DNA from: JBBDNV01 sp040877415
GTDB taxonomy: Bacteria > Planctomycetota > Planctomycetia > Pirellulales > PALSA-1355
DNA: 64,000 bases
Assembly (NCBI GenBank): GCA_040877415.1
Contig: JBBDNV010000144.1
Span: 8,995-72,994, forward strand
Reading direction: 5' to 3'
This document shows, one piece after another, positions 45,817-53,239 of the stretch (positions are counted from its first letter, which is position 1; each line of letters opens with the position of its first letter). The translations under genes were made by a program, and so were the position numbers. The notes beneath the pieces are model-generated. The model was not told where the DNA came from and did not search any database. It saw only the letters and a program-made list of their open reading frames with translations.

Positions 45817-46668
45817 TCACTTCCAATAACCTGCGAACTGTCGATAGAAGTAATACGCCGCCAGGCCGAATCCGATCACGACGATGATCGAGCGGATCAC
45901 GGTCTTGTTGGCGCGCTTGGCGGCGTGCGCGGCAACATAGCCGCCGACCGAAGACGACACGGCCATTGCCGCGGCGTAGGGCCAGTACACTTTGCCGCTG
46001 GCCACGAACACCACGACGCTCACGCCGTTGATCATCAAATTCAACAGCACCTTGACGGCGTTCATCCGGTGGATGTCGTGCATGCCCATGATCGCAAGCG
46101 CGCTGAGCATCAGGATGCCGATTCCGGCGCCGAAGTAGCCGCCGTAAATGGCGACCAGGAATTGAAAGGAGACGACGGCGGCCAACAGACCCGGCGCGTG
46201 CGGGAGGGCCCGGGTGGACGCTGTCTCGCTGGCCGCCCCCTCACCCCCAACGTCTCGATCGCCTGAGGAGCGGGGAGTGACGCCGGTCCAGCGGGCGATG
46301 CGCGGTTGCAGGGCGAACAACAACGCCGCGGTGAGGATCAACCAGGGAACGGCCGTTTTGAACGATTCACCCGGCATTAGCACCAACAGCAGCGAACCGA
46401 CCAGTCCGCCGATCAGGCTGGGGACCACCAGCAGCGTCGCCCAGCGGCGCTCCTGGCGGATTTCGTTCCGGTATCCCGCCAAAGCAGCGATCGCGCCGGG
46501 CACCAGGGCAACCGTGCTGGTCGCATTGGCCACCACGGCGGCTGCTCCCGACGAACCGAGCGCCGCGAACAGCGCCGGAAACGTCAACAGCGTCCCGCCC
46601 CCGGCGATCGCATTGACCGCGCCGGCCAGCACGGCAGCCAGACACAAGATGACGTAGTCGCCGAGCAA
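45817..46668 (-). CDS. TauE/SafE (TSUP) family membrane transporter
   Basis: This is a roughly 283-residue inner-membrane protein with about eight hydrophobic segments. The first half carries CLAAVLAGAVNAIAGGGTLLTFPAL, and the second half FQFLVAIYGGYFGAGIGILMLSALAIMG. Both are the repeated signature of sulfite exporter TauE/SafE proteins, which export sulfite or organosulfonates and related anions. A hydrophilic loop (RSSGDRDVGGEGAASETAS) lies in the middle. No ATG fits. TTG 46668 with GAGAGG at good distance is chosen, and GTG 46674 is possible. Substrate is not predictable. Confidence 0.85.
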   Translation of the reverse strand: MLGDYVILCLAAVLAGAVNAIAGGGTLLTFPALFAALGSSGAAAVVANATSTVALVPGAIAALAGYRNEIRQERRWATLLVVPSLIGGLVGSLLLVLMPGESFKTAVPWLILTAALLFALQPRIARWTGVTPRSSGDRDVGGEGAASETASTRALPHAPGLLAAVVSFQFLVAIYGGYFGAGIGILMLSALAIMGMHDIHRMNAVKVLLNLMINGVSVVVFVASGKVYWPYAAAMAVSSSVGGYVAAHAAKRANKTVIRSIIVVIGFGLAAYYFYRQFAGYWK

Positions 46669-46790
46669 AAACACCTCTCGTTGAAATCCGCCTCGACACC
46701 CGCGCGACGAGTATAGCCGCGGCCGCCGGGGGCTTCTAGCGACATCCGCCGCTCGTGCGCAGTCGGTGGCTGCCATGCCTGCCATGCTCG

Positions 46791-46873
46791 CGCTCACGTA
46801 AGCACGCTTTGCGTGAGCGAGGTCCCCTAATACGGAACTGCCGACCGCACGGGCGGACAAGCCGCCCGCGGCA
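46791..46873. repeat. Two palindromic repeats
   Basis: CGCTCACG (46791-46798) pairs with CGTGAGCG (46812-46819). GGGCGG (46851-46856) pairs with CCGCCC (46862-46867) inside an element related to those at 10163 and 47191 (GCAC and GGCAC ends, ACAAG loop). Confidence 0.5.
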
Positions 46874-46887
46874 CTGAGCGGAGTCGT

Positions 46888-46916
46888 TTGACCGTTGACC
46901 CCTTGCCGCCTACGAT
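46888..46916 (+). promoter_or_regulatory. Promoter candidate for the small gene at 46959
   Basis: TTGACC (46888-46893), a 17-base spacer and TACGAT (46911-46916) lie about 40 bases before the start codon. Confidence 0.5.
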
Positions 46917-46958
46917 TCGCCCAGGGGCACCTCGAAAACGGTTTCAGGAACAATCGCC

Positions 46959-47189
46959 ATGACCAAATCGCGCCGTCGCCCGCGAGGTGATTCGCGGCAG
47001 CATGCCGCGCAGAAGCAAAATCAAACCGACGACCAGTTTCACCGGCGCCCTCCTTCGAGCGACACGTCCCAGCCGCAACCTCCGGACGTCGTCGACCTAG
47101 CGTCCGACGAATCGTTTCCGGCCAGCGATCCGCCGGCCTGGACCGACACGGCGGCGAGCAAAAACGACGTCGGCGCTGAACGTCGATGA
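46959..47189 (+). CDS. Small protein with DESFPASDPPAW motif
   Basis: This 76-residue hydrophilic protein has a basic Gln-rich first half and a conserved end, VVDLASDESFPASDPPAWT. Small proteins with an ESFPASDPPAW motif occur widely in proteobacteria and planctomycetes and have no known role; this link is from memory. It appears to have its own promoter. A palindromic repeat follows directly (47191-47219). Confidence 0.7.
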   Translation: MTKSRRRPRGDSRQHAAQKQNQTDDQFHRRPPSSDTSQPQPPDVVDLASDESFPASDPPAWTDTAASKNDVGAERR

Positions 47190-47190
47190 C

Positions 47191-47219
47191 TGGCACGGGT
47201 GGCTTGCCCAGCCGTGGCA
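47191..47219. repeat. Palindromic intergenic repeat (CACGGGTGG family)
   Basis: CACGGGTGG pairs with CCAGCCGTG (one mismatch) around a CTTGC loop. It is the same family as at 10163-10192. A half-copy (GTGCCACGGCTGG) lies near 31875-31887. Confidence 0.6.
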
Positions 47220-47240
47220 TCGCTCGATCAAATTGACGCC

Positions 47241-48224
47241 CTAGCGCGTATCGCCCAGGCTCAAGACCCAGCGCTCGAAGTCCCGGTCGAGATGCTCGAC
47301 GGCGACGCCGGGAAATACGCCGGTCAGTGCTTCCAGGCCGCGCGGATCCTCTGCCCAATGGCCGCGAAACGAGCGATAGAACTTCGCCAGCACTCCCTTC
47401 TGCTGCATGTAGAGGCAGAAGTAGCGGGCCTGGGCATAGTTGGTTCCCTCTCCCGGCCCGCGAAAGCGCGTATCCTTGACCAGCTCGGCTAGCGACCTGA
47501 GCTGTCCGCGGCGCACCACGTCCTTGAGCCCCGCCAGCCGCCAATTCACGAGCCCCTCGATCCACGGCCCGTCCTTGTCCGAGCGGAATCGCGATTGCTC
47601 GTGCAGGCTCGCCAGCCCTTCGTTGAGCCAGTCGGGCACGTCGGGAAAATCGAAGGCCAAGAGTGCGTGGGTCAGCTCGTGCAACAGCGTTCCGTTGCCG
47701 GTGGCGATGTTCAGCACCAGCGTGCGCAGTTGCGGCTTGTAGTACCCGTAAATCGAGATGCCCGCCTCGGCGAACAGCCTTTCGCAGTAGCGGTTGTAGC
47801 TCTCTTCCCCTCGAAACACGAGCACGGTCACCGGCTGGCTGGGCTGCGCGTCGAAATACGAGTTGCGCATGGCGCGGACGGCCGGGGCGATGGTGCCGTC
47901 GTGCAGGGCCTCGAGCTCGCCCGGGGCAAGATCGCCCCCCAGGACGAACGGCGACCGCACCACGATCCGGCATTCGGACCCCAGCGCGGCGCGCAGTTTC
48001 CTGGCCCCTTGCGTACATTCCGCCGCGAGCGCTTCGGCCGCGCCGCCCGCGCGCCGGACCGAACTAGCGGCCGCTCTCGCCGGCTCGCCCGCGCGTCCCG
48101 GCAGAACGCTGTTGCGCATCACCACGGCGCGCGGCTCCGATTTCAGCCACGCGGAGAGCGCCCACGACGAGCCGATGATCGGCAATGGGCCCAGGATCAA
48201 AATCAGCCAACGAATTCGGTTCAA
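47241..48224 (-). CDS. Membrane-anchored gluzincin-type metallopeptidase (DUF1570-like)
   Basis: This 327-residue protein has an N-terminal hydrophobic anchor (RIRWLILILGPLPIIGSSWAL) and a zinc metallopeptidase motif, LLHELTHALLA (HExxH at 182-186). The third ligand is expected in WLNEGLASLHE (E202), the gluzincin/peptidase MA pattern seen in DUF1570-like planctomycete proteins. The C-terminal part (YAQARYFCLYMQQKGVLAKFYRSF) fits the family. It is probably active in the periplasm; substrate unknown. TTG 48224 is used because no ATG is available. Confidence 0.82.
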   Translation of the reverse strand: MNRIRWLILILGPLPIIGSSWALSAWLKSEPRAVVMRNSVLPGRAGEPARAAASSVRRAGGAAEALAAECTQGARKLRAALGSECRIVVRSPFVLGGDLAPGELEALHDGTIAPAVRAMRNSYFDAQPSQPVTVLVFRGEESYNRYCERLFAEAGISIYGYYKPQLRTLVLNIATGNGTLLHELTHALLAFDFPDVPDWLNEGLASLHEQSRFRSDKDGPWIEGLVNWRLAGLKDVVRRGQLRSLAELVKDTRFRGPGEGTNYAQARYFCLYMQQKGVLAKFYRSFRGHWAEDPRGLEALTGVFPGVAVEHLDRDFERWVLSLGDTR

Positions 48225-48470
48225 GGCTGCCGTTCCATCAGAAAGTCTTCAAAACCGTCGCCACGCGCGCACCTCGGTTCAACGTAGTCGACCGCTCGAA
48301 TGCTCACAAGCGTACGGCGCCCGAACGAGGGCTCGTTTCTCGCGGCTTGTCATTCATGCGCGTTACAACTGCCATGACCGGGCGCGCCGGCGCGAGTCGT
48401 CCCCAGCTTCAGGCCGTCGAGCGCGGTTACGCCGACTGGACCCCTTAAACTTGCACGAATCGCCTAAGGT

Positions 48471-48500
48471 TTGACGTTTTTGCCCACGAGGTGCTACAAT
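48471..48500 (+). promoter_or_regulatory. Strong sigma70-type promoter
   Basis: TTGACG (48471-48476), an 18-base spacer and TACAAT (48495-48500) make up the promoter. Transcription would start near 48507, directly in front of a structured leader. The preceding region 48225-48470 holds nothing I recognise. Confidence 0.7.
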
Positions 48501-48506
48501 TGCCCG

Positions 48507-48584
48507 TGCAGCTCGCGGATGGGGCTGTTAAGCGCGAGTAGGAAGGCCCCTTCGCTGCCCTAACAGGGCGAGGGGGTTTTTTGT
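48507..48584 (+). ncRNA. Candidate structured leader or small RNA ending in an intrinsic terminator
   Basis: The predicted RNA has a first hairpin, CTCGCG (48512-48517) with CGCGAG (48533-48538). Its loop contains GGGGC (48521-48525). That loop can pair with GCCCC (48546-48550) to form an H-type pseudoknot. The same C residues (48547-48550) also form the base of the terminator hairpin (48547-48576, about 12 bp with a 3-base bulge), followed by six T. Pseudoknot and terminator are therefore mutually exclusive. CTGTTA (48525-48530) can also pair with TAACAG (48561-48566). It could be a riboswitch-like attenuator of the downstream DUF883 gene or a free small RNA of about 78 bases. I match it to no known family. 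Confidence 0.5.
48547..48582 (+). terminator. Intrinsic terminator upstream of DUF883
   Basis: A stem of about 12 bp (CCCCTTCG with CGAGGGGG, plus CCCT with AGGG, 3-base bulge) is followed by TTTTTT. It precedes the DUF883 ribosome binding site (AAAGGAG) by about 20 bases, so read-through is needed for expression from the 48471 promoter. Confidence 0.75.
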
Positions 48585-48612
48585 TTGTTCTTATGTCGAA
48601 AGGAGCTTCGCC

Positions 48613-48855
48613 ATGTCGAGAAATCGCAACGTCATCGGCAGTCACGCACGGAACGCGCTAGCGGAGATGCAGCTTGAAATGAAAACCATCGGCGAGCGAG
48701 CTCAGGAGCGCGTGGGAGAGCTCGGCGACGCCGCCCGCCAACGAGCCACCACGCTGCAACACGGCATGGAAGAGCGCATCAGCAATCACCCGCTCAAGGC
48801 CGTGCTCATCGCCGCGGGCGTGGGACTGCTGGTCGGCATTATCTGGCGCCGCTAA
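48613..48855 (+). CDS. DUF883 (ElaB/YqjD-like) membrane-anchored protein
   Basis: This 80-residue protein has a helical charged part (IGERAQERVGELGDAARQRATTLQ) followed by a C-terminal membrane segment, PLKAVLIAAGVGLLVGIIWRR. That is the hallmark of DUF883/YqjD/ElaB proteins. Enterobacterial relatives are tail-anchored to the inner membrane and bind ribosomes in stationary phase; transfer of this role to planctomycetes is uncertain. AAAGGAG precedes the ATG. DUF1469 and DUF3618-like genes follow, as in the yqjD-yqjE arrangement of other bacteria. Confidence 0.85.
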   Translation: MSRNRNVIGSHARNALAEMQLEMKTIGERAQERVGELGDAARQRATTLQHGMEERISNHPLKAVLIAAGVGLLVGIIWRR

Positions 48856-48872
48856 CGGCCCAATAAAGTACT

Positions 48873-48936
48873 GTAGCCGGCCCCTGTGAGGCCGGGTTTT
48901 CGGCGAGAATTCCGGGGTCAACAACCCCGGCCATAG
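48873..48936. repeat. Two-palindrome repeat element, copy 1
   Basis: TGTAGCCGG begins the element. The first hairpin is CCGGCC (48877-48882) with GGCCGG (48890-48895), followed by GTTTT, so it may also terminate the DUF883 transcript. The second is CCGGGGT (48912-48918) with ACCCCGG (48924-48930). Related copies are at 49935-50018 and 52587-52650. Confidence 0.65.
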
Positions 48937-48964
48937 AGTGCTATCGCGCCAATCGGGGAGACTC

Positions 48965-49477
48965 ATGCCAGTCAACCGATTCGATATGCCGCCATCGGGC
49001 CAATCCCCCGAAGGACCGGACGCCGACGACGACGAGACCGTGCGGGGCGGACCCGAGGCCGTCCAGCGCTTGCACCGGCAATTCGAAGAGCTCGGCGAGT
49101 ACGTGCGCGTTTACCTGGCCGCCAGGGGCGACGCGATCCGGGCCTCGCTCCGCAGGCTCGCTCTGTGGCTCGTCGTCGTCATCGCCGCCCTGGTGGTTCT
49201 GGTCGCGATGCTCGCCACCGCGGCCGCGATCGCCATCCTGGGCGTCGCCGACGTGGTCGGCCAAGCACTCGGCCGCCCGTGGGCCGGTTACGTCGTCACG
49301 GGTTTTGGGTTGCTGGCGATCGGCGGACTTGTTCTGATGGCCGCGACGATCATCCTGCGGCGCAGATTCCGTAACAGGACGGTGGAAAAATATGCACGAC
49401 GACACAGAGAACAAAGAGCACGCTTCGGACGCGACGTCACCGAGCGAGCAACGCCGCGGCAATCCGAGCGAGGCTGA
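48965..49477 (+). CDS. DUF1469 (YqjE/phage holin superfamily III-like) membrane protein
   Basis: This 170-residue protein has an acidic N-terminal part, an amphipathic helix (VQRLHRQFEELGEYVRVYLAARGDAIRASL) and two membrane segments (LWLVVVIAALVVLVAMLATAAAIAIL and AGYVVTGFGLLAIGGLVLMAATII), as in DUF1469/YqjE. ATG 48965 follows GGGGAG. The C-terminus is basic and unusually long because the frame continues 86 bases into the next gene. It probably forms part of an envelope or stress module with the DUF883 and DUF3618-like proteins. Confidence 0.82.
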   Translation: MPVNRFDMPPSGQSPEGPDADDDETVRGGPEAVQRLHRQFEELGEYVRVYLAARGDAIRASLRRLALWLVVVIAALVVLVAMLATAAAIAILGVADVVGQALGRPWAGYVVTGFGLLAIGGLVLMAATIILRRRFRNRTVEKYARRHREQRARFGRDVTERATPRQSERG

Positions 49478-49940
49478 ATACCTCAAGCGCGAGGCCGACG
49501 ATGCCCGTGGCGCCATCTCGGGCACGCTCGACGAGATGCGCGCCTCGCTCAAGGACGCCGGCGACGTGAGGGCCTGGGCCCGCACTTACCCGTGGACCAC
49601 GTTGGGCGCGGCCGCAGCCGCCGGTTTTCTGGTCGCCGCGGCACTGGTACCGCGACGCCGCCGCCGCGACGATGACGACGCGGCGCTGTTGGAGCGCATC
49701 TTGACCGACGAGCAGATCGAGTCGCGGCTGCGCGAGCTGGCCGAAGAGGATCGAGGCAAACCGCCGGGCGAGGGCGTCGTGCACGCGCTGGTGGCCTCGC
49801 TCGTCAAGACCTTTGGCCCGGCGGTGCAATCGGCCGTCGCCGCCGCCATCGCCGCCCGCCCGCCGCAGCCCGCTTCGCCCAACGGCCAGCCGCCACCCGA
49901 GCCATCCGACGCGACCGACTCGACGGAGCCGCCTCTGTAG
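49392..49940 (+). CDS. DUF3618-like membrane-associated protein
   Basis: This 182-residue protein has a charged N-terminus and a DUF3618-like helix (LKREADDARGAISGTLDEMRASLKD). One membrane segment follows (TTLGAAAAAGFLVAAALVPRRRRR), then helices, and a Pro-rich tail. ATG 49392 has GGTGG upstream and lies inside the DUF1469 gene in another frame (86-base overlap). Function unknown; the gene trio suggests envelope maintenance. Confidence 0.78.
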   Translation: MHDDTENKEHASDATSPSEQRRGNPSEAEYLKREADDARGAISGTLDEMRASLKDAGDVRAWARTYPWTTLGAAAAAGFLVAAALVPRRRRRDDDDAALLERILTDEQIESRLRELAEEDRGKPPGEGVVHALVASLVKTFGPAVQSAVAAAIAARPPQPASPNGQPPPEPSDATDSTEPPL

Positions 49941-50018
49941 CCGGGGTCAGTGACCCGGAATACCATTTCGTGTCGCCAACCGTGTGCCCGTTCTGGGGCC
50001 TCGATGAGGCCGGCTGCA
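49935..50018. repeat. Two-palindrome repeat element, copy 2
   Basis: The ends are TGTAGCCGG and CCGGCTGCA, inverted. The first palindrome is GGGTCAGTGACCC; the second is GGCCTC (49997-50002) with GAGGCC (50006-50011). It lies between the DUF3618-like gene and the convergent MoaD-like gene and overlaps the end of the former. Confidence 0.65.
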
Positions 50019-50021
50019 AAT

Positions 50022-50285
50022 TCAGCCGCCGCCGATGGCCGGCAGAAAATGAATCTCGCTGGCCGGCGTGACCGGCGAGCGCAGCCCGCGCGAGGCGATC
50101 GCCCCGTCGATCGACACGGCCAATCCGGCGGCGATGCCGTCGGCATCACACGCCCGCTGTGCGATTCCCGCAAAGCGCGCTTCCAGCGCCGCGATAATCT
50201 GACCCAGCGAGCCCCCGTCGAGCTCCAGCTTTGCCACCTCGCCCGTCAGGTCGCGCCATTGAGAAGGTATGTACACCGTGGCCAT
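50022..50285 (-). CDS. MoaD/ThiS-like ubiquitin-fold sulfur carrier
   Basis: This 87-residue beta-grasp protein reads MATVYIPSQWRDLTGEVAKLELDGGSLGQIIAALE and ends SEIHFLPAIGGG. The C-terminal Gly-Gly is the site where MoaD/ThiS proteins carry a thiocarboxylate sulfur. It is the last gene of the molybdenum hydroxylase operon, 15 bases after the large subunit. That context suggests a role in molybdopterin synthesis or in sulfuration of the cofactor. The reaction partner (a MoaE or E1-like enzyme) is not in the window. Confidence 0.82.
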   Translation of the reverse strand: MATVYIPSQWRDLTGEVAKLELDGGSLGQIIAALEARFAGIAQRACDADGIAAGLAVSIDGAIASRGLRSPVTPASEIHFLPAIGGG

Positions 50286-50300
50286 CACAGTCCATGCCGC

Positions 50301-52568
50301 TCACCCCGAACCCCTATTCATTTCCGCCCACAGCCGCGGCGGCGACATCGGCAGCTCGCGCATCCGCACGCCCGTCGCACGATAGATGGCGCCCGCGATC
50401 GCCGCCGGCGGCGACACGATCGGCGTCTCGCCCACGCCCCGCACTCCGTACGGATGCGCCGGGTTGAACACTTCGACGATGATCGTGTCGATCGCGGGCA
50501 CGTCGAGCGCGGTGGGCATGCGGTAATCGAGATAGCTGGCGTTTTGCATGCGTCCGTTCTCGTCGAAGACGTATTCCTCGTTGAGGGCCCAGCCGATGCC
50601 TTGCACGGCGCCGCCTTGCATCTGCCCCTCGACGTAGCTGGGGTGAATCGCCTTGCCGGCGTCTTGAACAGCCGTGTAGCGCAGGATCGTCACCTTGGCC
50701 GTGTCGGGATCGACTTCCACGTCGACGATGTGCGTGGCGAACCCGTTCGAGGAACCTTCGGGGTTGACTGTGGCTCGGCCGACCACGGGCCCGCCGGTTT
50801 CGTCCAGCTTGCCGGCCAGCTCACGAAACGTGATCGACTTTCCGTTGGCACGGTACACGCCGTCGGCGGACTCGACCTTCGCGGCGTCGCATTCCCAGAG
50901 CAGGGCGGCCCGCTCGCGCATTTGCCGCTCGATGTCCCGCCCCACTTCATAGGCGGCCAGGCCGGTGGCAAACGTCACGCGGCTGCCGCCGGTCACGTCG
51001 GTGTAACCCACGCTGTCGGTATCGCCCACGCGCGGCTGCACCGCTTCGGCCGGAATTCCCAGCGTCTCGGCCAGTTGCATGGCCACGCTGGTGCGCGTGC
51101 CGCCGATGTCGGTCGAACCCTCGACCAGGCTGACCGTGCCGTCAGGATTCACGTGGGCCGCGGCGCTCGATTTCAAGCCGATGTTGAACCAGAACCCGCT
51201 GGCGATCCCGCGTCCCCGGTTCTTTCCCACTAGCTTCGACTTCCAATGCTCGCTGGCCCGGGCCGCTTCCAGTGTTTCCACGAATCCGATGCGCGGATAC
51301 ACCGGCCCGTCCACCCGGCGCGTGCCCTCCTTGGCCGCGTTCATCAAGCGGAATTCGATCGGGTCGATGCCCAGCTTCTCGGCCAGTTCGTCGATGACCG
51401 ATTCGCAGGCAAACGCGGCCTGGGTGGCGCCGGGCGCCCGATAGGCCTGCGTCTTGGGCTTGTTGACGAGGACGTCGTAGCCGTCGACCCGGGCGCTGGG
51501 GATTTCATAACAACTAAACACGCACATGCAGCCCGGCCCGATCATGCCGCCGGGAAACGCGCCGGCGTCGTAAGCCAGCCACGCCTCGCCGGCCACCAGC
51601 TTGCCCGCCTTCGTGGCCCCCAGCTTCACGCGCACGAACGACCCCGGCGTGGGGCCGGTGCCTTCGAACACTTCGTCACGATTCATCACCATCTTGACCG
51701 GCCGGCCGCACTTGCGGCTGAGCATGGCCGCCACGGGCTCGAGATACACGGCGATCTTGCCGCCAAAGCCGCCCCCGATCTCGCACGGCACGACCGTAAC
51801 CCGCGAAACCGGAATCTGCAGCAGCTCGGCCGTCTGCTGCCGGGCCGTAAACGCGCCCTGCGTGGAGGTCCAAATCGTGACGTGCCCGTCCTCGTTCCAC
51901 AGCGCCGTGGCGACGTGCGGCTCGATGTAGCCCTGGTGGACGCTGGCGGTTTTGAATTCTCGCTCGATGACGACGTCGGCCTTTTTGAAGGCTTCGTCCA
52001 CCTTGCCGGTTTCGAAGTGGATGTGCGTGGCGATATTGCTGGGCTTGTCCGATTTCTTGCCCATCGATTTGGTGAATACGTTGTCGAGCACCAAGGGCGC
52101 GTCGTCCTTCATGGCGTCGAGCACCCAGGTGACCGACTCGAGCGGTTCGTATTCGACTTTGATCAGCTTCAGCGCTTCCTCGGCCACGTGCGGGCTCAGC
52201 GCAGCCAGGGCCGCCACGGCATGTCCCTTGTATTGCACTTTGCCGTGGTGCGCAAGCACGTTGGCCCCCAGGTGCGCCAGGTTCACCGCCCCTTCGCCCA
52301 GATTGGCGATCTTGTCCTTCAGGTCCGGAAAATCGGCGCCCGTGACCACGGCCACGACGCCCGGGTGCTCTTCGGCCGCGCGGGCGTCGATCGACTTGAT
52401 CTTTGCGTGGGCGTGCGGGCTGCGGAGAATTTTGCCGTGCACCGTGCCGCTTACGCGAAAGTCGGCGCCGTAAATGGCCCGGCCCGTCACTTTGTCGGCG
52501 CCGTCGTGCCGCACCGGGCGCGTGCCGATCACCTTGTACTGTTTGGTTTCCCTTTTCGAGGACGCCAT
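50301..52568 (-). CDS. Xanthine dehydrogenase family molybdopterin-binding subunit
   Basis: This is the large (755-residue) molybdopterin cytosine or guanine dinucleotide-type subunit of a molybdenum hydroxylase. Motifs include PVRHDGADKVTGRAIYGADF, YIEPHVATALW, EIGGGFGGKIAVYLEP, QAYRAPGATQAAFACESVIDELA and the catalytic Glu in GVRGVGETPIVSPPAAIAGAI. It works with the Fe-S and FAD subunits encoded upstream. The ATG at 52568 has GGGAG upstream. Substrate is not predictable: purines, aromatic N-heterocycles or acyl-CoA thioesters are all used by this family. A palindromic repeat separates it from the Fe-S gene. Confidence 0.92.
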   Translation of the reverse strand: MASSKRETKQYKVIGTRPVRHDGADKVTGRAIYGADFRVSGTVHGKILRSPHAHAKIKSIDARAAEEHPGVVAVVTGADFPDLKDKIANLGEGAVNLAHLGANVLAHHGKVQYKGHAVAALAALSPHVAEEALKLIKVEYEPLESVTWVLDAMKDDAPLVLDNVFTKSMGKKSDKPSNIATHIHFETGKVDEAFKKADVVIEREFKTASVHQGYIEPHVATALWNEDGHVTIWTSTQGAFTARQQTAELLQIPVSRVTVVPCEIGGGFGGKIAVYLEPVAAMLSRKCGRPVKMVMNRDEVFEGTGPTPGSFVRVKLGATKAGKLVAGEAWLAYDAGAFPGGMIGPGCMCVFSCYEIPSARVDGYDVLVNKPKTQAYRAPGATQAAFACESVIDELAEKLGIDPIEFRLMNAAKEGTRRVDGPVYPRIGFVETLEAARASEHWKSKLVGKNRGRGIASGFWFNIGLKSSAAAHVNPDGTVSLVEGSTDIGGTRTSVAMQLAETLGIPAEAVQPRVGDTDSVGYTDVTGGSRVTFATGLAAYEVGRDIERQMRERAALLWECDAAKVESADGVYRANGKSITFRELAGKLDETGGPVVGRATVNPEGSSNGFATHIVDVEVDPDTAKVTILRYTAVQDAGKAIHPSYVEGQMQGGAVQGIGWALNEEYVFDENGRMQNASYLDYRMPTALDVPAIDTIIVEVFNPAHPYGVRGVGETPIVSPPAAIAGAIYRATGVRMRELPMSPPRLWAEMNRGSG

Positions 52569-52586
52569 GGTTTGCTCCCGCACCCC

Positions 52587-52650
52587 GTAGCCGGGGTCAG
52601 TGACCCCGGATTCTCACGGCAACTCTCCGGCCTCACTGAGGCCGGCTACA
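52587..52650. repeat. Two-palindrome repeat element, copy 3
   Basis: The terminal inverted octamers are GTAGCCGG (52587) and CCGGCTAC (ending 52649). Inside are CCGGGGTCA with TGACCCCGG and CCGGCCTC with GAGGCCGG. It stands within the operon, immediately after the stop of the Fe-S gene, and may act as an RNA stability or attenuation element. Confidence 0.7.
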
Positions 52651-52651
52651 A

Positions 52652-53197
52652 CTACGTTCGCTGCCTCTGCCCGCGTCGGGCCGGGCTGCCGTTGGGATTC
52701 GCCGCGGCCGGCTTTTGACCGCTGGCGGCCAATCGCCCGGCCGCGTCCTTGACGGCCCGAATAATCTTGTCGTAGCCCGTGCAGCGGCACAAGTTGCCGG
52801 CAAGTTGGAAACGGATCTCCTCGTCGCTCGGATTCGCCACGCGATCCAACAGCGCCTTGGCCGACATGATGAAGCCCGGCGTGCACACGCCGCACTGCAG
52901 CGCCGCGTCTTCCAGAAAACACTGCTGGATCGGGTGCAATTGCGAATCGCGCGCGATGCCTTCGATGGTCGTAATTTCGGCCCCTTCGGCCTCGACGGCC
53001 AGCACCAGGCAACTATCGACCGGCTGAGCGTCCACGAGCACGGTGCAGGCGCCGCAGTTGCCGTTGTTGCAGCCTTCCTTCGATCCGGTAAGACCCAGCG
53101 TGTCGCGCAGCACCTCGAGCAGGCTCTGCCGCGCTTCGCACAGGAATTCGACCGCCTCGCCGTTGATCGTCGTCGCGACGTGTATTTTTCTGGCCAC
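52652..53197 (-). CDS. (2Fe-2S)-binding subunit of molybdenum hydroxylase
   Basis: This 181-residue subunit binds two [2Fe-2S] clusters. The plant-type cluster is held in GCNNGNCGACTVLVDAQPVDSC and the second in QCGVCTPGFIMSAKALL and CRCTGYDKII. It passes electrons between molybdenum and FAD. The GTG start at 53197 is preceded by GAGGA. The C-terminal 25 residues are Ala/Pro/Gly-rich and beyond the usual end of the family. The gene lies between the FAD and Mo subunit genes. Confidence 0.93.
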   Translation of the reverse strand: MARKIHVATTINGEAVEFLCEARQSLLEVLRDTLGLTGSKEGCNNGNCGACTVLVDAQPVDSCLVLAVEAEGAEITTIEGIARDSQLHPIQQCFLEDAALQCGVCTPGFIMSAKALLDRVANPSDEEIRFQLAGNLCRCTGYDKIIRAVKDAAGRLAASGQKPAAANPNGSPARRGQRQRT

Positions 53198-53239
53198 GTA
53201 AGGTCCTCGATGGCGTTCTGTGGAAAGTTTGTACGGCGG

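Noticed and set aside
46675..48018. Single open frame joining the TauE/SafE gene with sequence upstream to 48018
   Set aside because: The upstream part is low-complexity, Arg-rich sequence opposed to and overlapping the metallopeptidase gene in another frame. The transporter's first membrane segment begins just after 46668.
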